Assembly: GCA_964019135.1 (NCBI GenBank)
Contig: OZ025250.1
Location: 47,089,174 to 47,153,173, forward strand
Direction: 5' to 3'
Source: Arenicola marina
Lineage: Eukaryota > Annelida > Polychaeta > Arenicolidae
Length of the DNA: 64,000 bases
Under the pieces are notes generated by a model. It did no database searches. It saw nothing but the letters and a program-made list of their open reading frames with translations, and had not been told where the DNA came from. The position numbers and the translations under genes are program-made. How positions within the stretch are numbered: the stretch's first letter is position 1; each line of letters starts with the position of its first letter. Shown in pieces: positions 14,551-28,300 of the stretch.

Positions 14551-17500
14551 GGTCACACAGGCTGGTGGTGACGGGGCGGGGGTCTGTCTCAATGGCCAGT
14601 GGTGACGGGGCGGGGGTCACACTGGCCGGTGGTGACGGGGCGGGGGTCTGTCTCACAGGCCGGGGATGACGGGCCGGTGGCCATACAGGCCGGGGATGAC
14701 GGGCCGGTGGCCATACAGGCCGGTGGTGACGTAGCAAGGGTCTGTCTCAATGGCCGGGGATGACGGGGCGTGGTTCCCACTGGCCGGTTGTGACGGGGCG
14801 GGGGTCTGTCACACTGGCCGGGGACGACGGGGTGGGGGTCGGTCTCACTGGCCGGTGGTGATGGGGCGGGGGTCTGTCTCACAGGCCGGGGATGACGGGG
14901 CGGGGGTCACACAGGCTGGTGGTGACGGGGCGGGGGTCTGTCTCAATGGCCGGTGGTGACGGGGCGGGGGTCACACTGGCCGGTGGTGACGGGGCGGGGG
15001 TCTGTCTCACAGGCCGGTGGTGATGGGGCGGGGGTCTGTCTCACAGGCCGGGGATGACGGGCCGGTGGCCATACAGGCCGGTGGTGACGGGGCGGGGGTC
15101 TGTCTCACAGGCCGGTTGTGAGGGGGCGGGGGTCTGTCACACTGGCCGGGGATGACGGGTTGGGGGTCGGTCTCACTGGCCGGTGGTGACGGGGCGGGGG
15201 TCACACTGGCCGGTGGTGACGGGGCGGGGGTCACACAGGCTGGTGGTGACGAGGCAGGGGTCTTCCTCAATGGCCGGGGATGACGGGGCGGGGGTCACAC
15301 TGGCCGGTGGTGACGGGGCGGGGGTCATACAGGCTGGTGGTGACGGGGCAGGGGTCTTCCTCAAAGGCCGGGGATGACGGGGCGGGGTCACACTGGCCGG
15401 TGGTGACGGGGCGGGGGTCACACTGGCCGGTGGTGACGGGGCAGGGGTCTGTCTCAATGGCCGGGGGTGACGGGGCGGGGGTCTGTCTCAATGGCCGGTG
15501 GTGACGGGACGGGGGTCTGTCTCACTGGCCGATGGTGACGGGGCGGGGGTCTGTCTCACTGGCCGGTGGTGATGGGGCGGGGGTCTGTCTCACAGGCCGG
15601 GGATGACGGGGCGGGGGTCACACAGGCTGGTGGTGACGGGGCGGGGGTCTGTCTCACTGGCCGGTGGTGACGGGGCGGAGGTCTGTCTCAATGGCCGGTT
15701 GTGACGGGGCGGGGGTCTGTCACACTGGCCGGGGACGACGGGGTGGGGGTCCGTCTCACTGGCCGGTGGTGACGAGGCGGAGGTCTGTCTCACAGGCCGG
15801 GGATGACGGGGCGGGGGTCTGTCTCACATGCCGGGGATGACGGGGCGGGGGTCTGTCTCACAGGCCGGGGATGACGGGCCGGTGGTCATACAGGCCGGTG
15901 GTGACGGGGCAGGGGTCTGTCTCAATGGCCGGGGATGACGGGGCGTGGTTCACACTGGCCGGTTGTGAGGGGGCGGGGGTCTGTCACACTGGCCGGGGAT
16001 GACGGGTTGGGGGTCGGTCTCACTGGCCGGTGGTGACGGGGCGGGGGTCACACTGGCCGGTGGTGACGGGGCGGGGGTCACACAGGCTGGTGGTGACGAG
16101 GCAGGGGTCTTCCTCAATGGCCGGGGATGACGGGGCGGGGGTCACACTGGCCGGTGGTGACGGGGCGGGGGTCATACAGGCTGGTGGTGACGTGGCAGGG
16201 GTCTTCCTCAAAGGCCGGGGATGACGGGGCGGGGTCACACTGGCCGGTGGTGACGGGGCGGGGGTCACACTGGCCGGTGGTGACGGGGCAGGGGTCTGTC
16301 TCAATGGCCGGGGGTGACGGGGCGGGGGTCTGTCTCAATGGCCGGTGGTGACGGGACGGGGGTCTGTCTCACTGGCCGATGGTGACGGGGCGGGGGTCTG
16401 TCTCACTGGCCGGTGGTGATGGGGCGGGGGTCTGTCTCACAGGCCGGGGATGACGGGGCGGGGGTCACACAGGCTGGTGGTGACGGGGCGGGGGTCTGTC
16501 TCACTGGCCGGTGGTGACGGGGCGGAGGTCTGTCTCAATGGCCGGTGGTGACGGGGCGGGGGTGTGTCTCACTGGCCGGTGGTGACGGGGCGGAGGTCTG
16601 TCTCAATGGCCGGTGGTGACGGGGCGGGGGTCTGTCTCACTGGCCGGTGGTGACGGGGCAGGGGCCTGTCTCAATGGCCGGTGGTGACGGGGCGGGGGTC
16701 TGTCTCACTGGCCGGTGGTGACGGGGCGGGGGTCTGTCTCACTGGCCGGTGGTGATGGGGCGGGGGTCTGTCTCACAGGCCGGGGATGACGGGGCGGGGG
16801 TCACACAGGCTGGTGGTGACGGGGCGGGGGTCTGTCTCAATGGCCGGTGGTGACGGAGCGGGGGTCACACTGGCCGGTGGTGACGGGGCGGGGGTCTGTC
16901 TCACAGGCCGGTGGTGATGGGGCGGGGGCCTGTCTCACAGGCCGGGGATGACGGGTCGGTGGCCATACAGGCCGGTGATGACGGGCCGGTGGCCATACAG
17001 GCCGGTGGTGACGGGGCAGGGGTCTGTCTCAATGGCCGGGGATGACGGGGCGTGGTTCCCACTGGCCGGTTGTGACGGGGCCGGGGTCTGTCACACTAGC
17101 CGGGGACGACGGGGTGGGGGTCGGTCTCACTGGCCGGTGGTGACGAGGCGGGGATCTGTCCCACAGGCCGGGGATGACGGGGCGGGGGTCTGTCTCACAG
17201 GCCGGGGATGACGGGGCGGGGGTCTGTCTCACAGGCCGGGGATGACGGGCCGGTGGTCATACAGGCCGGTGGTGACGGGGCAGGGGTCTGTCTCAATGGC
17301 CGGGGATGACGGGGCGTGGTTCACACTGGCCGGTTGTGACGGGGCGGGTGTCTGTCACACTGGCCGGTGGTGACGAGGTGGGGGTCTGTCCCACAGGCCG
17401 GGGATGACGGGGCGGGGGTCTGTCTCACAGGCCGGTGATGACGGGGCGGGGGTCTGTCTCACAGGCCGGGGATGACGGTCCGGTGGTCATACAGGCCGGT

Positions 17501-20500
17501 GGTGACGGGGCAGGGGTCTGTCTCAATGGCCGGGGATGACGGGGCGTGGTTCACACTGGCCGGTTGTGACGGGGCGGGGGTCTGTCACACTGGCCGGGGA
17601 TGACGGGGTGGGAGTCGGTCTCACTGGCCGGTGGTGACGAGGCGGGGGTCTGTCTCACAGGCCGGGGATGACGGGCCGGTGGCCATACAGGCCGGTGGTG
17701 ACGGGGCAGGGGTCTGTCTCAATGGCCGGGGATGACGGGGCGTGGTTCCCACTGGCCGGTTGTGACGGGGCGGGGGTCTGTCACACTAGCCGGGAACGAC
17801 GGGGTGGGGGTCGGTCTCACTGGCCGGTGGTGACGAGGCGGGGGTCTGTCTCACAGGCCGGGGATGACGGGGCGGGGGTCTGTCTCACAGGCCGGGGATG
17901 ACGGGGCGGGGGTCTGTCTCACAGGCCGGGGATGACGGGCCGGTGGTCATACAGGCCGGTGGTGACGGGGCAGGGGTCTGTCTCAATGGCCGGGGATGAC
18001 GGGGCGTGGTTCACACTGGCCGGTTGTGACGGGGCGGGGGTCTGTCACACTGGCCGGGGACGACGGTGTGGGGGTCACACAGGCTGGTGGTGACGGGGCG
18101 GGGGTCTGTCTCAATGGCCAGTGGTGACGGGGCGGGGGTCACACTGGCCGGTGGTGACGGGGCGGGGGTCTGTCTCACAGGCCGGGGATGACGGGCCGGT
18201 GGCCATACAGGCCGGGGATGACGGGCCGGTGGCCATACAGGCCGGTGGTGACGTAGCAAGGGTCTGTCTCAATGGCCGGGGATGACGGGGCGTGGTTCCC
18301 ACTGGCCGGTTGTGACGGGGCGGGGGTCTGTCACACTGGCCGGGGACGACGGGGTGGGGGTCGGTCTCACTGGCCGGTGGTGATGGGGCGGGGGTCTGTC
18401 TCACAGGCCGGGGATGACGGGGCGGGGGTCACACAGGCTGGTGGTGACGGGGCGGGGGTCTGTCTCAATGGCCGGTGGTGACGGGGCGGGGGTCACACTG
18501 GCCGGTGGTGACGGGGCGGGGGTCTGTCTCACAGGCCGGTGGTGATGGGGCGGGGGTCTGTCTCACAGGCCGGGGATGACGGGCCGGTGGCCATACAGGC
18601 CGGTGGTGACGGGGCGGGGGTCTGTCTCACAGGCCGGTTGTGAGGGGGCGGGGGTCTGTCACACTGGCCGGGGATGACGGGTTGGGGGTCGGTCTCACTG
18701 GCCGGTGGTGACGGGGCGGGGGTCACACTGGCCGGTGGTGACGGGGCGGGGGTCACACAGGCTGGTGGTGACGAGGCAGGGGTCTTCCTCAATGGCCGGG
18801 GATGACGGGGCGGGGGTCACACTGGCCGGTGGTGACGGGGCGGGGGTCATACAGGCTGGTGGTGACGGGGCAGGGGTCTTCCTCAAAGGCCGGGGATGAC
18901 GGGGCGGGGTCACACTGGCCGGTGGTGACGGGGCGGGGGTCACACTGGCCGGTGGTGACGGGGCAAGGGTCTGTCTCAATGGCCGGGGGTGACGGGGCGG
19001 GGGTCTGTCTCAATGGCCGGTGGTGACGGGACGGGGGTCTGTCTCACTGGCCGATGGTGACGGGGCGGGGGTCTGTCTCACTGGCCGGTGGTGATGGGGC
19101 GGGGGTCTGTCTCACAGGCCGGGGATGACGGGGCGGGGGTCACACAGGCTGGTGGTGACGGGGCGGGGGTCTGTCTCACTGGCCGGTGGTGACGGGGCGG
19201 AGGTCTGTCTCAATGGCCGGTGGTGACGGGGCGGAGGTCTGTCTCAATGGCCGGTGGTGACGGGGCGGGGGTCTGTCTCACTGGCCGGTGGTGACGGGGC
19301 AGGGGCCTGTCTCAATGGCCGGTGGTGACGGGGCGGGGGTCTGTCTCACTGGCCGGTGGTGACGGGGCGGGGGTCTGTCTCACTGGCCGGTGGTGATGGG
19401 GCGGGGGTCTGTCTCACAGGCCGGGGATGACGGGGCGGGGGTCACACAGGCTGGTGGTGACGGGGCGGGGGTCTGTCTCAATGGCCGGTGGTGACGGAGC
19501 GGGGGTCACACTGGCCGGTGGTGACGGGGCGGGGGTCTGTCTCACAGGCCGGTGGTGATGGGGCGGGGGCCTGTCTCACAGGCCGGGGATGAGGGGTCGG
19601 TGGCCATACAGGCCGGTGATGACGGGCCGGTGGCCATACAGGCCGGTGGTGACGGGGCAGGGGTCTGTCTCAATGGCCGGGGATGACGGGGCGTGGTTCC
19701 CACTGGCCGGTTGTGACGGGGCCGGGGTCTGTCACACTAGCCGGGGACGACGGGGTGGGGGTCGGTCTCACTGGCCGGTGGTGACGAGGCGGGGGTCTGT
19801 CCCACAGGCCGGGGATGACGGGGCGGGGGTCTGTCTCACAGGCCGGGGATGACGGGGCGGGGGTCTGTCTCACAGGCCGGGGATGACGGGCCGGTGGTCA
19901 TACAGGCCGGCGGTGACGGGGCAGGGGTCTGTCTCAATGGCCGGGGATGACGGGGCGTGGTTCACACTGGCCGGTTGTGACGGGGCGGGTGTCTGTCACA
20001 CTGGCCGGTGGTGACGAGGTGGGGGTCTGTCCCACAGGCCGGGGATGACGGGGCGGGGGTCTGTCTCACAGGCCGGTGATGACGGGGCGGGGGTCTGTCT
20101 CACAGGCCGGGGATGACGGGCCGGTGGTCATACAGGCCGGTGGTGACGGGGCAGGGGTCTGTCTCAATGGCCGGAGATGACGGGGCGTGGTTCACACTGG
20201 CCGGTTGTGACGGGGCGGGGGTCTGTCACACTGGCCGGGGATGACGGGGTAAGGGTCGGTCTCACTGGCCGGTGGTGACGAGGCGGGGGTCTGTCTCACA
20301 TGCCGGGGATGACGGAGCGGGGGTCACACAGGCTGGTGGTGACGGGGCGGGGGTCTGTCTCAATGGCCGGTGGTGACGGGGCGGGGGTCACACTGGCCGG
20401 TGGTGACGGGGCGGGGGTCTCCCTCACTGGCCGGTGGTGACGGGGCGGGGGTCACACAGGCTGGTGGTGACGAGGCAGGGGTCTTCCTCAATGGCCGGGG

Positions 20501-22003
20501 ATGACGGGGCGGTGGTCACACTGGCCGGTGGTGACGGGGCGGGGGTCATACAGGCTGGTGGTGACGGGGCAGGGGTCTTCCTCAAAGGCCGGGGATGACG
20601 GGGCGGGGTCAGACTGGCCGGTGGTGACGGGGCGGGGGTCACACTGGCCGGTGGTGACGGGGCAGGGGTCTGTCTCAATGGCCGGGGGTGACGGGGCGGG
20701 GGTCTGTCTCAATGGCCGGTGGTGACGGGACGGGGGTCTGTCTCACTGGCCGATGATGACGGGGCGGGGGTCTGTCTCACTGGCCGGTGGTGATGGGGCG
20801 GGGGTCTGTCTCACCGGCCGGGGATGACGGGGCGGGGGTCACACAGGCTGGTGGTGACGGGGCGGGGGTCTGTCTCACTGGCCGGTGGTGACGGGGCGGA
20901 GGTCTGTCTCAATGGCCGGTGGTGACGGGGCGGGGGTCTGTCTCACTGGCCGGTGGTGACGGGGCAGGGGCCTGTCTCAATGGCCGGTGGTGACGGGGCG
21001 GGGGTCTGTCTCACTGGCCGGTGGTGACGGGGCGGGGGTCAGTCTCACTGGCCGGTGGTGATGGGGCGGGGGTCTGTCTCACAGGCCGGGGATGACGGGG
21101 CGAGGGTCACACAGGCTGGTGGTGACGGGGCGGGGGTCTGTCTCACAGGCCGGTGGTGATGGGGCGGGGGTCTGTCTCACAGGCCGGGGATGACGGGCCG
21201 GTGGCCATACAGGCCGGTGGTGACGGGGCAGGGGTCTGTCTCAATGGCCGGGGATGACGGGGCGTGGTTCCCACTGGCCGGTTGTGACGGGGCGGGGGTC
21301 TGTCACACTAGCCGGGAACGACGGGGTGGGGGTCGGTCTCACTGGCCGGTGGTGACGAGGCGGGGGTCTGTCTCACAGGCCGGGGATGACGGGGCGGGGG
21401 TCTGTCTCACAGGCCGGGGATGACGGGGCGGGGGTCTGTCTCACAGGCCGGGGATGACGGGCCGGTGGTCATACAGGCCGGTGGTGACGGGGCAGGGGTC
21501 TGTCTCAATGGCCGGGGATGACGGGGCGTGGTTCACACTGGCCGGTTGTGACGGGGCGGGGGTCTGTCACACTGGCCGGGGACGACGGGGTGGGGGTCAC
21601 ACAGGCTGGTGGTGACGGGGCGGGGGTCTGTCTCAATGGCCAGTGGTGACGGGGCGGGGGTCACACTGGCCGGTGGTGACGGGGCGGGGGTCTGTCTCAC
21701 AGGCCGGGGATGACGGGCCGGTGGCCATACAGGCCGGGGATGACGGGCCGGTGGCCATACAGGCCGGTGGTGACGTAGCAAGGGTCTGTCTCAATGGCCG
21801 GGGATGACGGGGCGTGGTTCCCACTGGCCGGTTGTGACGGGGCGGGGGTCTGTCACACTGGCCGGGGACGACGGGGTGGGGGTCGGTCTCACTGGCCGGT
21901 GGTGATGGGGCGGGGGTCTGTCTCACAGGCCGGGGATGACGGGGCGGGGGTCACACAGGCTGGTGGTGACGGGGCGGGGGTCTGTCTCAATGGCCGGTGG
22001 TGA
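14146..22003. repeat. 3,522-bp higher-order repeat (units at 14,146, 17,668 and partial 21,190)
   Basis: Markers at 14,146, 14,489, 14,750, 15,007, 15,173 and 15,267 recur exactly 3,522 bp later. Markers at 17,668, 18,011, 18,111 and 18,272 recur 3,522 bp later again (21,190 to 21,794). The internal structure is not fully identical. The first unit carries an extra 847-bp duplication, and the third follows a different monomer order after about 22,003. Confidence 0.85.
15173..16866. repeat. 847-bp internal tandem duplication
   Basis: Monomer groups at 15,173, 15,183, 15,267 and 15,280 are repeated at 16,020, 16,030, 16,114 and 16,127, an 847-bp offset. The second copy has private changes, for example a GACGTGGCAGGGG monomer near 16,190. 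This duplication is nested inside a 3.5-kb unit, so it was probably added after that unit was established. The outer limits are approximate. Confidence 0.75.
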
Positions 22004-23295
22004 CGGGGCGGGGGTCACACTGGCCGGTGGTGACGGGGCGGGGGTCTGTCTCACAGGCCGGGGATGACGGGCCGGTGGCCATACAGGCCGGTGGTGACGG
22101 GGCAGGGGTCTGTCTCAATGGCCGGGGATGACGGGGCGTAGTTCCCACTGGCCGGTTGTGACGGGGCGGGGGTCTGTCACACTGGCCGGGGACGACGGGG
22201 TGGGGGTCCGTCTCACTGGCCGGTGGTGACGAGGCGGAGGTCTGTCTCACAGGCCGGGGATGACGGGGCGGGGGTCTGTCTCACATGCCGGGGATGACGG
22301 GGCGGGGGTCTGTCTCACAGGCCGGGGATGACGGGCCGGTGGTCATACAGGCCGGTGGTGACGGGGCAGGGGTCTGTCTCAATGGCCGGGGTTGACGGGG
22401 CGTGGTTCACACTGGCCGGTTGTGAGGGGGCGGGGGTCTGTCACACTGGCCGGGGATGACGGGTTGGGGGTCGGTCTCACTGGCCGGTGGTGACGGGGCG
22501 GGGGACACACTGGCCGGTGGTGACGGGGCGGGGGTCACACTGGCTGGTGGTGACGAGGCAGGGGTCTTCCTCAATGGCCGGGGATGACGGGGCGGGGGTC
22601 ACACTGGCCGGTGGTGACGGGGCGGGGGTCATACAGGCTGGTGGTGACGGGGCAGGGGTCTTCCTCAAAGGCCGGGGATGACGGGGCGGGGTCACACTGG
22701 CCGGTGGTGACGGGGCGGGGGTCACACTGGCCGGTGGTGACGGGGCAGGGGTCTGTCTCAATGGCCGGGGGTGACGGGGCGGGGGTCTGTCTCAATGGCC
22801 GGTGGTGACGGGACGGGGGTCTGTCTCACTGGCCGATGGTGACGGGGCGGGGGTCTGTCTCACTGGCCGGTGGTGATGGGGCGGGGGTCTGTCTCACAGG
22901 CCGGGGATGACGGGGCGGGGGTCACACAGGCTGGTGGTGACGGGGCGGGGGTCTGTCTCACTGGCCGGTGGTGACGGGGCGGAGGTCTGTCTCAATGGCC
23001 GGTGGTGACGGGGCGGGGGTGTGTCTCACTGGCCGGTGGTGACGGGGCGGAGGTCTGTCTCAATGGCCGGTGGTGACGGGGCGGGGGTCTGTCTCACTGG
23101 CCGGTGGTGACGGGGCAGGGGCCTGTCTCAATGGCCGGTGGTGACGGGGCGGGGGTCTGTCTCACTGGCCGGTGGTGACGGGGCGGGGGTCTGTCTCACT
23201 GGCCGGTGGTGATGGGGCGGGGGTCTGTCTCACAGGCCGGGGATGACGGGGCGGGGGTCACACAGGCTGGTGGTGACGGGGCGGGGGTCTGTCTC
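17570..23295. repeat. Long duplicated block, copy 2 (partner about 5,070-10,735)
   Basis: This is the partner of the block starting near 5,070. Differences between the two copies are mainly single substitutions and whole-monomer indels. It overlaps the local 3,522-bp and 1,145-bp higher-order units, so duplication has happened at several nested scales. Confidence 0.85.
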
Positions 23296-24108
23296 ACAGG
23301 CCGGTGGTGATGGGGCGGGGGTCTGTCTCACAGGCCGGGGATGACGGGCCGGTGGCCATACAGGCCGGTGGTGACGGGGCAGGGGTCTGTCTCAATGGCC
23401 GGGGATGACGGGGCGGGGGTCTGTCTCACATGCCGGGGATGACGGGGCGGGGGTCTGTCTCACAGGCCGGGGATGACGGGCCGGTGGTCATACAGGCCGG
23501 TGGTGACGGGGCAGGGGTCTGTCTCAATGGCCGGGGTTGACGGGGCGTGGTTCACACTGGCCGGTTGTGAGGGGGCGGGGGTCTGTCACACTGGCCGGGG
23601 ATGACGGGTTGGGGGTCGGTCTCACTGGCCGGTGGTGACGGGGCGGGGGACACACTGGCCGGTGGTGACGGGGCGGGGGTCACACAGGCTGGTGGTGACG
23701 AGGCAGGGGTCTTCCTCAATGGCCGGGGATGACGGGGCGGGGGTCACACTGGCCGGTGGTGACGGGGCGGGGGTCATACAGGCTGGTGGTGACGGGGCAG
23801 GGGTCTTCCTCAAAGGCCGGGGATGACGGGGCGGGGTCACACTGGCCGGTGGTGACGGGGCGGGGGTCACACTGGCCGGTGGTGACGGGGCAGGGGTCTG
23901 TCTCAATGGCCGGGGGTGACGGGGCGGGGGTCTGTCTCAATGGCCGGTGGTGACGGGACGGGGGTCTGTCTCACTGGCCGATGGTGACGGGGCGGGGGTC
24001 TGTCTCACTGGCCGGTGGTGATGGGGCGGGGGTCTGTCTCACAGGCCGGGGATGACGGGGCGGGGGTCACACAGGCTGGTGGTGACGGGGCGGGGGTCTG
24101 TCTCACAG
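22253..24108. repeat. 1,145-bp-offset tandem duplication
   Basis: The run from about 22,253 to 22,963 reappears at about 23,398 to 24,108. Markers at 22,477, 22,487, 22,571 and 22,584 match those at 23,622, 23,632, 23,716 and 23,729. The rare GGGGACACACTGG and GGGGTTGACGGGG monomers are present in both. Confidence 0.75.
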
Positions 24109-25339
24109 GCCGGTGGTGATGGGGCGGGGGTCTGTCTCACAGGCCGGGGATGACGGGCCGGTGGCCATACAGGCCGGTGGTGACGGGGCGGGGGTCTGTC
24201 TCACAGGCCGGTTGTGAGGGGGCGGGGGTCTGTCACACTGGCCGGGGATGACGGGTTGGGGGTCGGTCTCACTGGCCGGTGGTGACGGGGCGGGGGTCAC
24301 ACTGGCCGGTGGTGACGGAGCGGGGGTCACACAGGCTGGTGGTGACGAGGCAGGGGTCTTCCTCAATGGCCGGGGATGACGGGGCGGGGGTCACACTGGC
24401 CGGTGGTGACGGGGCGGAGGTCTGTCTCAATGGCCGGTGGTGACGGGGCGGGGGTGTGTCTCACTGGCCGGTGGTGACGGGGCGGAGGTCTGTCTCAATG
24501 GCCGGTGGTGACGGGGCGGGGGTCTGTCTCACTGGCCGGTGGTGACGGGGCGGAGGTCTGTCTCAATGGCCGGTGGTGACGGGGCGGGGGTCTGTCTCAC
24601 TGGCCGGTGGTGACGGGGCAGGGGCCTGTCTCAATGGCCGGTGGTGACGGGGCGGGGGTCTGTCTCACAGGCCGGGGATGACGGGGCGGGGGTCTGTCTC
24701 ACAGGCCGGGGATGACGGGCCGGTGGTCATACAGGCCGGTGGTGACGGGGCAGGGGTCTGTCTCAATGGCCGGGGATGACGGGGCGTGGTTCACACTGGC
24801 CGGTTGTGACGGGGCGGGTGTGTGTCACACTGGCCGGTGGTGACGAGGTGGGGGTCTGTCCCACAGGCCGGGGATGACGGGGCGGGGGTCTGTCTCACAG
24901 GCCGGTGATGACGGGGCGGGGGTCTGTCTCACAGGCCGGGGATGACGGTCCGGTGGTCATACAGGCCGGTGGTGACGGGGCAGGGGTCTGTCTCAATGGC
25001 CGGGGATGACGGGGCGTGGTTCACACTGGCCGGTTGTGACGGGGCGGGGGTCTGTCACACTGGCCGGGGATGACGGGGTGGGGGTCGGTCTCACTGGCCG
25101 GTGGTGACGAGGCGGGGGTCTGTCTCACAGGCCGGTGATGACGGGGCGGGGGTCTGTCTCACAGGCCGGGGATGACGGGCCGGTGGTCATACAGGCCGGT
25201 GGTGACGGGGCAGGGGTCTGTCTCAATGGCCGGGGATGACGGGGCGTGGTTCACACTGGCCGGTTGTGACGGGGCGGGGGTCTGTCACACTGGCCGGGGA
25301 TGACGGGGTGGGGGTCGGTCTCACTGGCCGGTGGTGACG

Positions 25340-28300
25340 AGGCGGGGGTCTGTCTCACAGGCCGGGGATGACGGGCCGGTGGCCATACAGGCCGGTGGTG
25401 ACGGGGCAGGGGTCTGTCTCAATGGCCGGGGATGACGGGGCGTGGTTCCCACTGGCCGGTTGTGACGGGGCGGGGGTCTGTCACACTAGCCGGGAACGAC
25501 GGGGTGGGGGTCGGTCTCACTGGCCGGTGGTGACGAGGCGGGGGTCTGTCTCACAGGCCGGGGATGACGGGGCGGGGGTCTGTCTCACAGGCCGGGGATG
25601 ACGGGGCGGGGGTCTGTCTCACAGGCCGGGGATGACGGGCCGGTGGTCATACAGGCCGGTGGTGACGGGGCAGGGGTCTGTCTCAATGGCCGGGGATGAC
25701 GGGGCGTGGTTCACACTGGCCGGTTGTGACGGGGCGGGGGTCTGTCACACTGGCCGGGGACGACGGGGTGGGGGTCACACAGGCTGGTGGTGACGGGGCG
25801 GGGGTCTGTCTCAATGGCCAGTGGTGACGGGGCGGGGGTCACACTGGCCGGTGGTGACGGGGCGGGGGTCTGTCTCACAGGCCGGGGATGACGGGCCGGC
25901 GGCCATACAGGCCGGGGATGACGGGCCGGTGGCCATACAGGCCGGTGGTGACGTAGCAAGGGTCTGTCTCAATGGCCGGGGATGACGGGGCGTGGTTCCC
26001 ACTGGCCGGTTGTGACGGGGCGGGGGTCTGTCACACTGGCCGGGGACGACGGGGTGGGGGTCGGTCTCACTGGCCGGTGGTGATGGGGCGGGGGTCTGTC
26101 TCACAGGCCGGGGATGACGGGGCGGGGGTCACACAGGCTGGTGGTGACGGGGCGGGGGTCTGTCTCAATGGCCGGTGGTGACGGGGCGGGGGTCACACTG
26201 GCCGGTGGTGACGGGGCGGGGGTCTGTCTCACAGGCCGGTGGTGATGGGGCGGGGGTCTGTCTCACAGGCCGGGGATGACGGGCCGGTGGCCATACAGGC
26301 CGGTGGTGACGGGGCGGGGGTCTGTCTCACAGGCCGGTTGTGAGGGGGCGGGGGTCTGTCACACTGGCCGGGGATGACGGGTTGGGGGTCGGTCTCACTG
26401 GCCGGTGGTGACGGGGCGGGGGTCACACTGGCCGGTGGTGACGGGGCGGGGGTCACACAGGCTGGTGGTGACGTGGCAGGGGTCTTCCTCAATGGCCGGG
26501 GATGACGGGGCGGGGGTCACACTGGCCGGTGGTGACGGGGCGGGGGTCATACAGGCTGGTGGTGACGGGGCAGGGGTCTTCCTCAAAGGCCGGGGATGAC
26601 GGGGCGGGGTCACACTGGCCGGTGGTGACGGGGCGGGGGTCACACTGGCCGGTGGTGACGGGGCAGGGGTCTGTCTCAATGGCCGGGGGTGACGGGGCGG
26701 GGGTCTGTCTCAATGGCCGGTGGTGACGGGACGGGGGTCTGTCTCACTGGCCGATGGTGACGGGGCGGGGGTCTGTCTCACTGGCCGGTGGTGATGGGGC
26801 GGGGGTCTGTCTCACAGGCCGGGGATGACGGGGCGGGGGTCACACAGGCTGGTGGTGACGGGGCGGGGGTCTGTCTCACTGGCCGGTGGTGACGGGGCGG
26901 AGGTCTGTCTCAATGGCCGGTGGTGACGGGGCGGGGGTGTGTCTCACTGGCCGGTGGTGACGGGGCGGAGGTCTGTCTCAATGGCCGGTGGTGACGGGGC
27001 GGGGGTCTGTCTCACTGGCCGGTGGTGACGGGGCAGGGGCCTGTCTCAATGGCCGGTAGTGACGGGGCGGGGGTCTGTCTCACTGGCCGGTGGTGACGGG
27101 GCGGGGGTCTGTCTCACTGGCCGGTGGTGATGGGGCGGGGGTCTGTCTCACAGGCCGGGGATGACGGGGCGGGGGTCACACAGGCTGGTGGTGACGGGGC
27201 GGGGGTCTGTCTCAATGGCCGGTGGTGACGGAGCGGGGGTCACACTGGCCGGTGGTGACGGGGCGGGGGTCTGTCTCACAGGCCGGTGGTGATGGGGCGG
27301 GGGCCTGTCTCACAGGCCGGGGATGACGGGTCGGTGGCCATACAGGCCGGTGATGACGGGCCGGTGGCCATACAGGCCGGTGGTGACGGGGCAGGGGTCT
27401 GTCTCAATGGCCGGGGATGACGGGGCGTGGTTCCCACTGGCCGGTTGTGACGGGGCCGGGGTCTGTCACACTAGCCGGGGACGACGGGGTGGGGGTCGGT
27501 CTCACTGGCCGGTGGTGACGAGGCGGGGGTCTGTCCCACAGGCCCGGGATGACGGGGCGGGGGTCTGTCTCACAGGCCGGGGATGACGGGGCGGGGGTCT
27601 GTCTCACAGGCCGGGGATGACGGGCCGGTGGCCATACAGGCCGGTGGTGACGGGGCAGGGGTCTGTCTCAATGGCCGGGGATGACGGGGCGTGGTTCACC
27701 CTGGCCGGTTGTGACGGGGCGGGTGTCTGTCACACTGGCCGGTGGTGACGAGGTGGGGGTCTGTCCCACAGGCCGGGGATGACGGGGCGGGGGTCTGTCT
27801 CACAGGCCGGTGATGACGGGGCGGGGGTCTGTCTCACAGGCCGGGGATGACGGTCCGGTGGTCATACAGGCCGGTGGTGACGGGGCAGGGGTCTGTCTCA
27901 ATGGCCGGGGATGACGGGGCGTGGTTCACACTGGCCGGTTGTGACGGGGCGGGGGTCTGTCACACTGGCCGGGGATGACGGGGTGGGGGTCGGTCTCACT
28001 GGCCGGTGGTGACGAGGCGGGGGTCTGTCTCACAGGCCGGGGATGACGGGCCGCTGGTCATACAATCCGGTGGTGACGGGGCAGGGGTCTGTCTCAATGG
28101 CCGGGGATGACGGGGCGTGGTTCACACTGGCCGGTTGTGACGGGGCGGGGGTCTGTCACACTGGCCGGGGATGACGGGGTGGGGGTCGGTCTCACTGGCC
28201 GGTGGTAACGAGGCGGGGGTCTGTCTCACATGCCGGGGATGACGGGGCGGGGGTCACACAGGCTGGTGGTATCGGGGCGGGGGTCTGTCTCAATGGCCGG

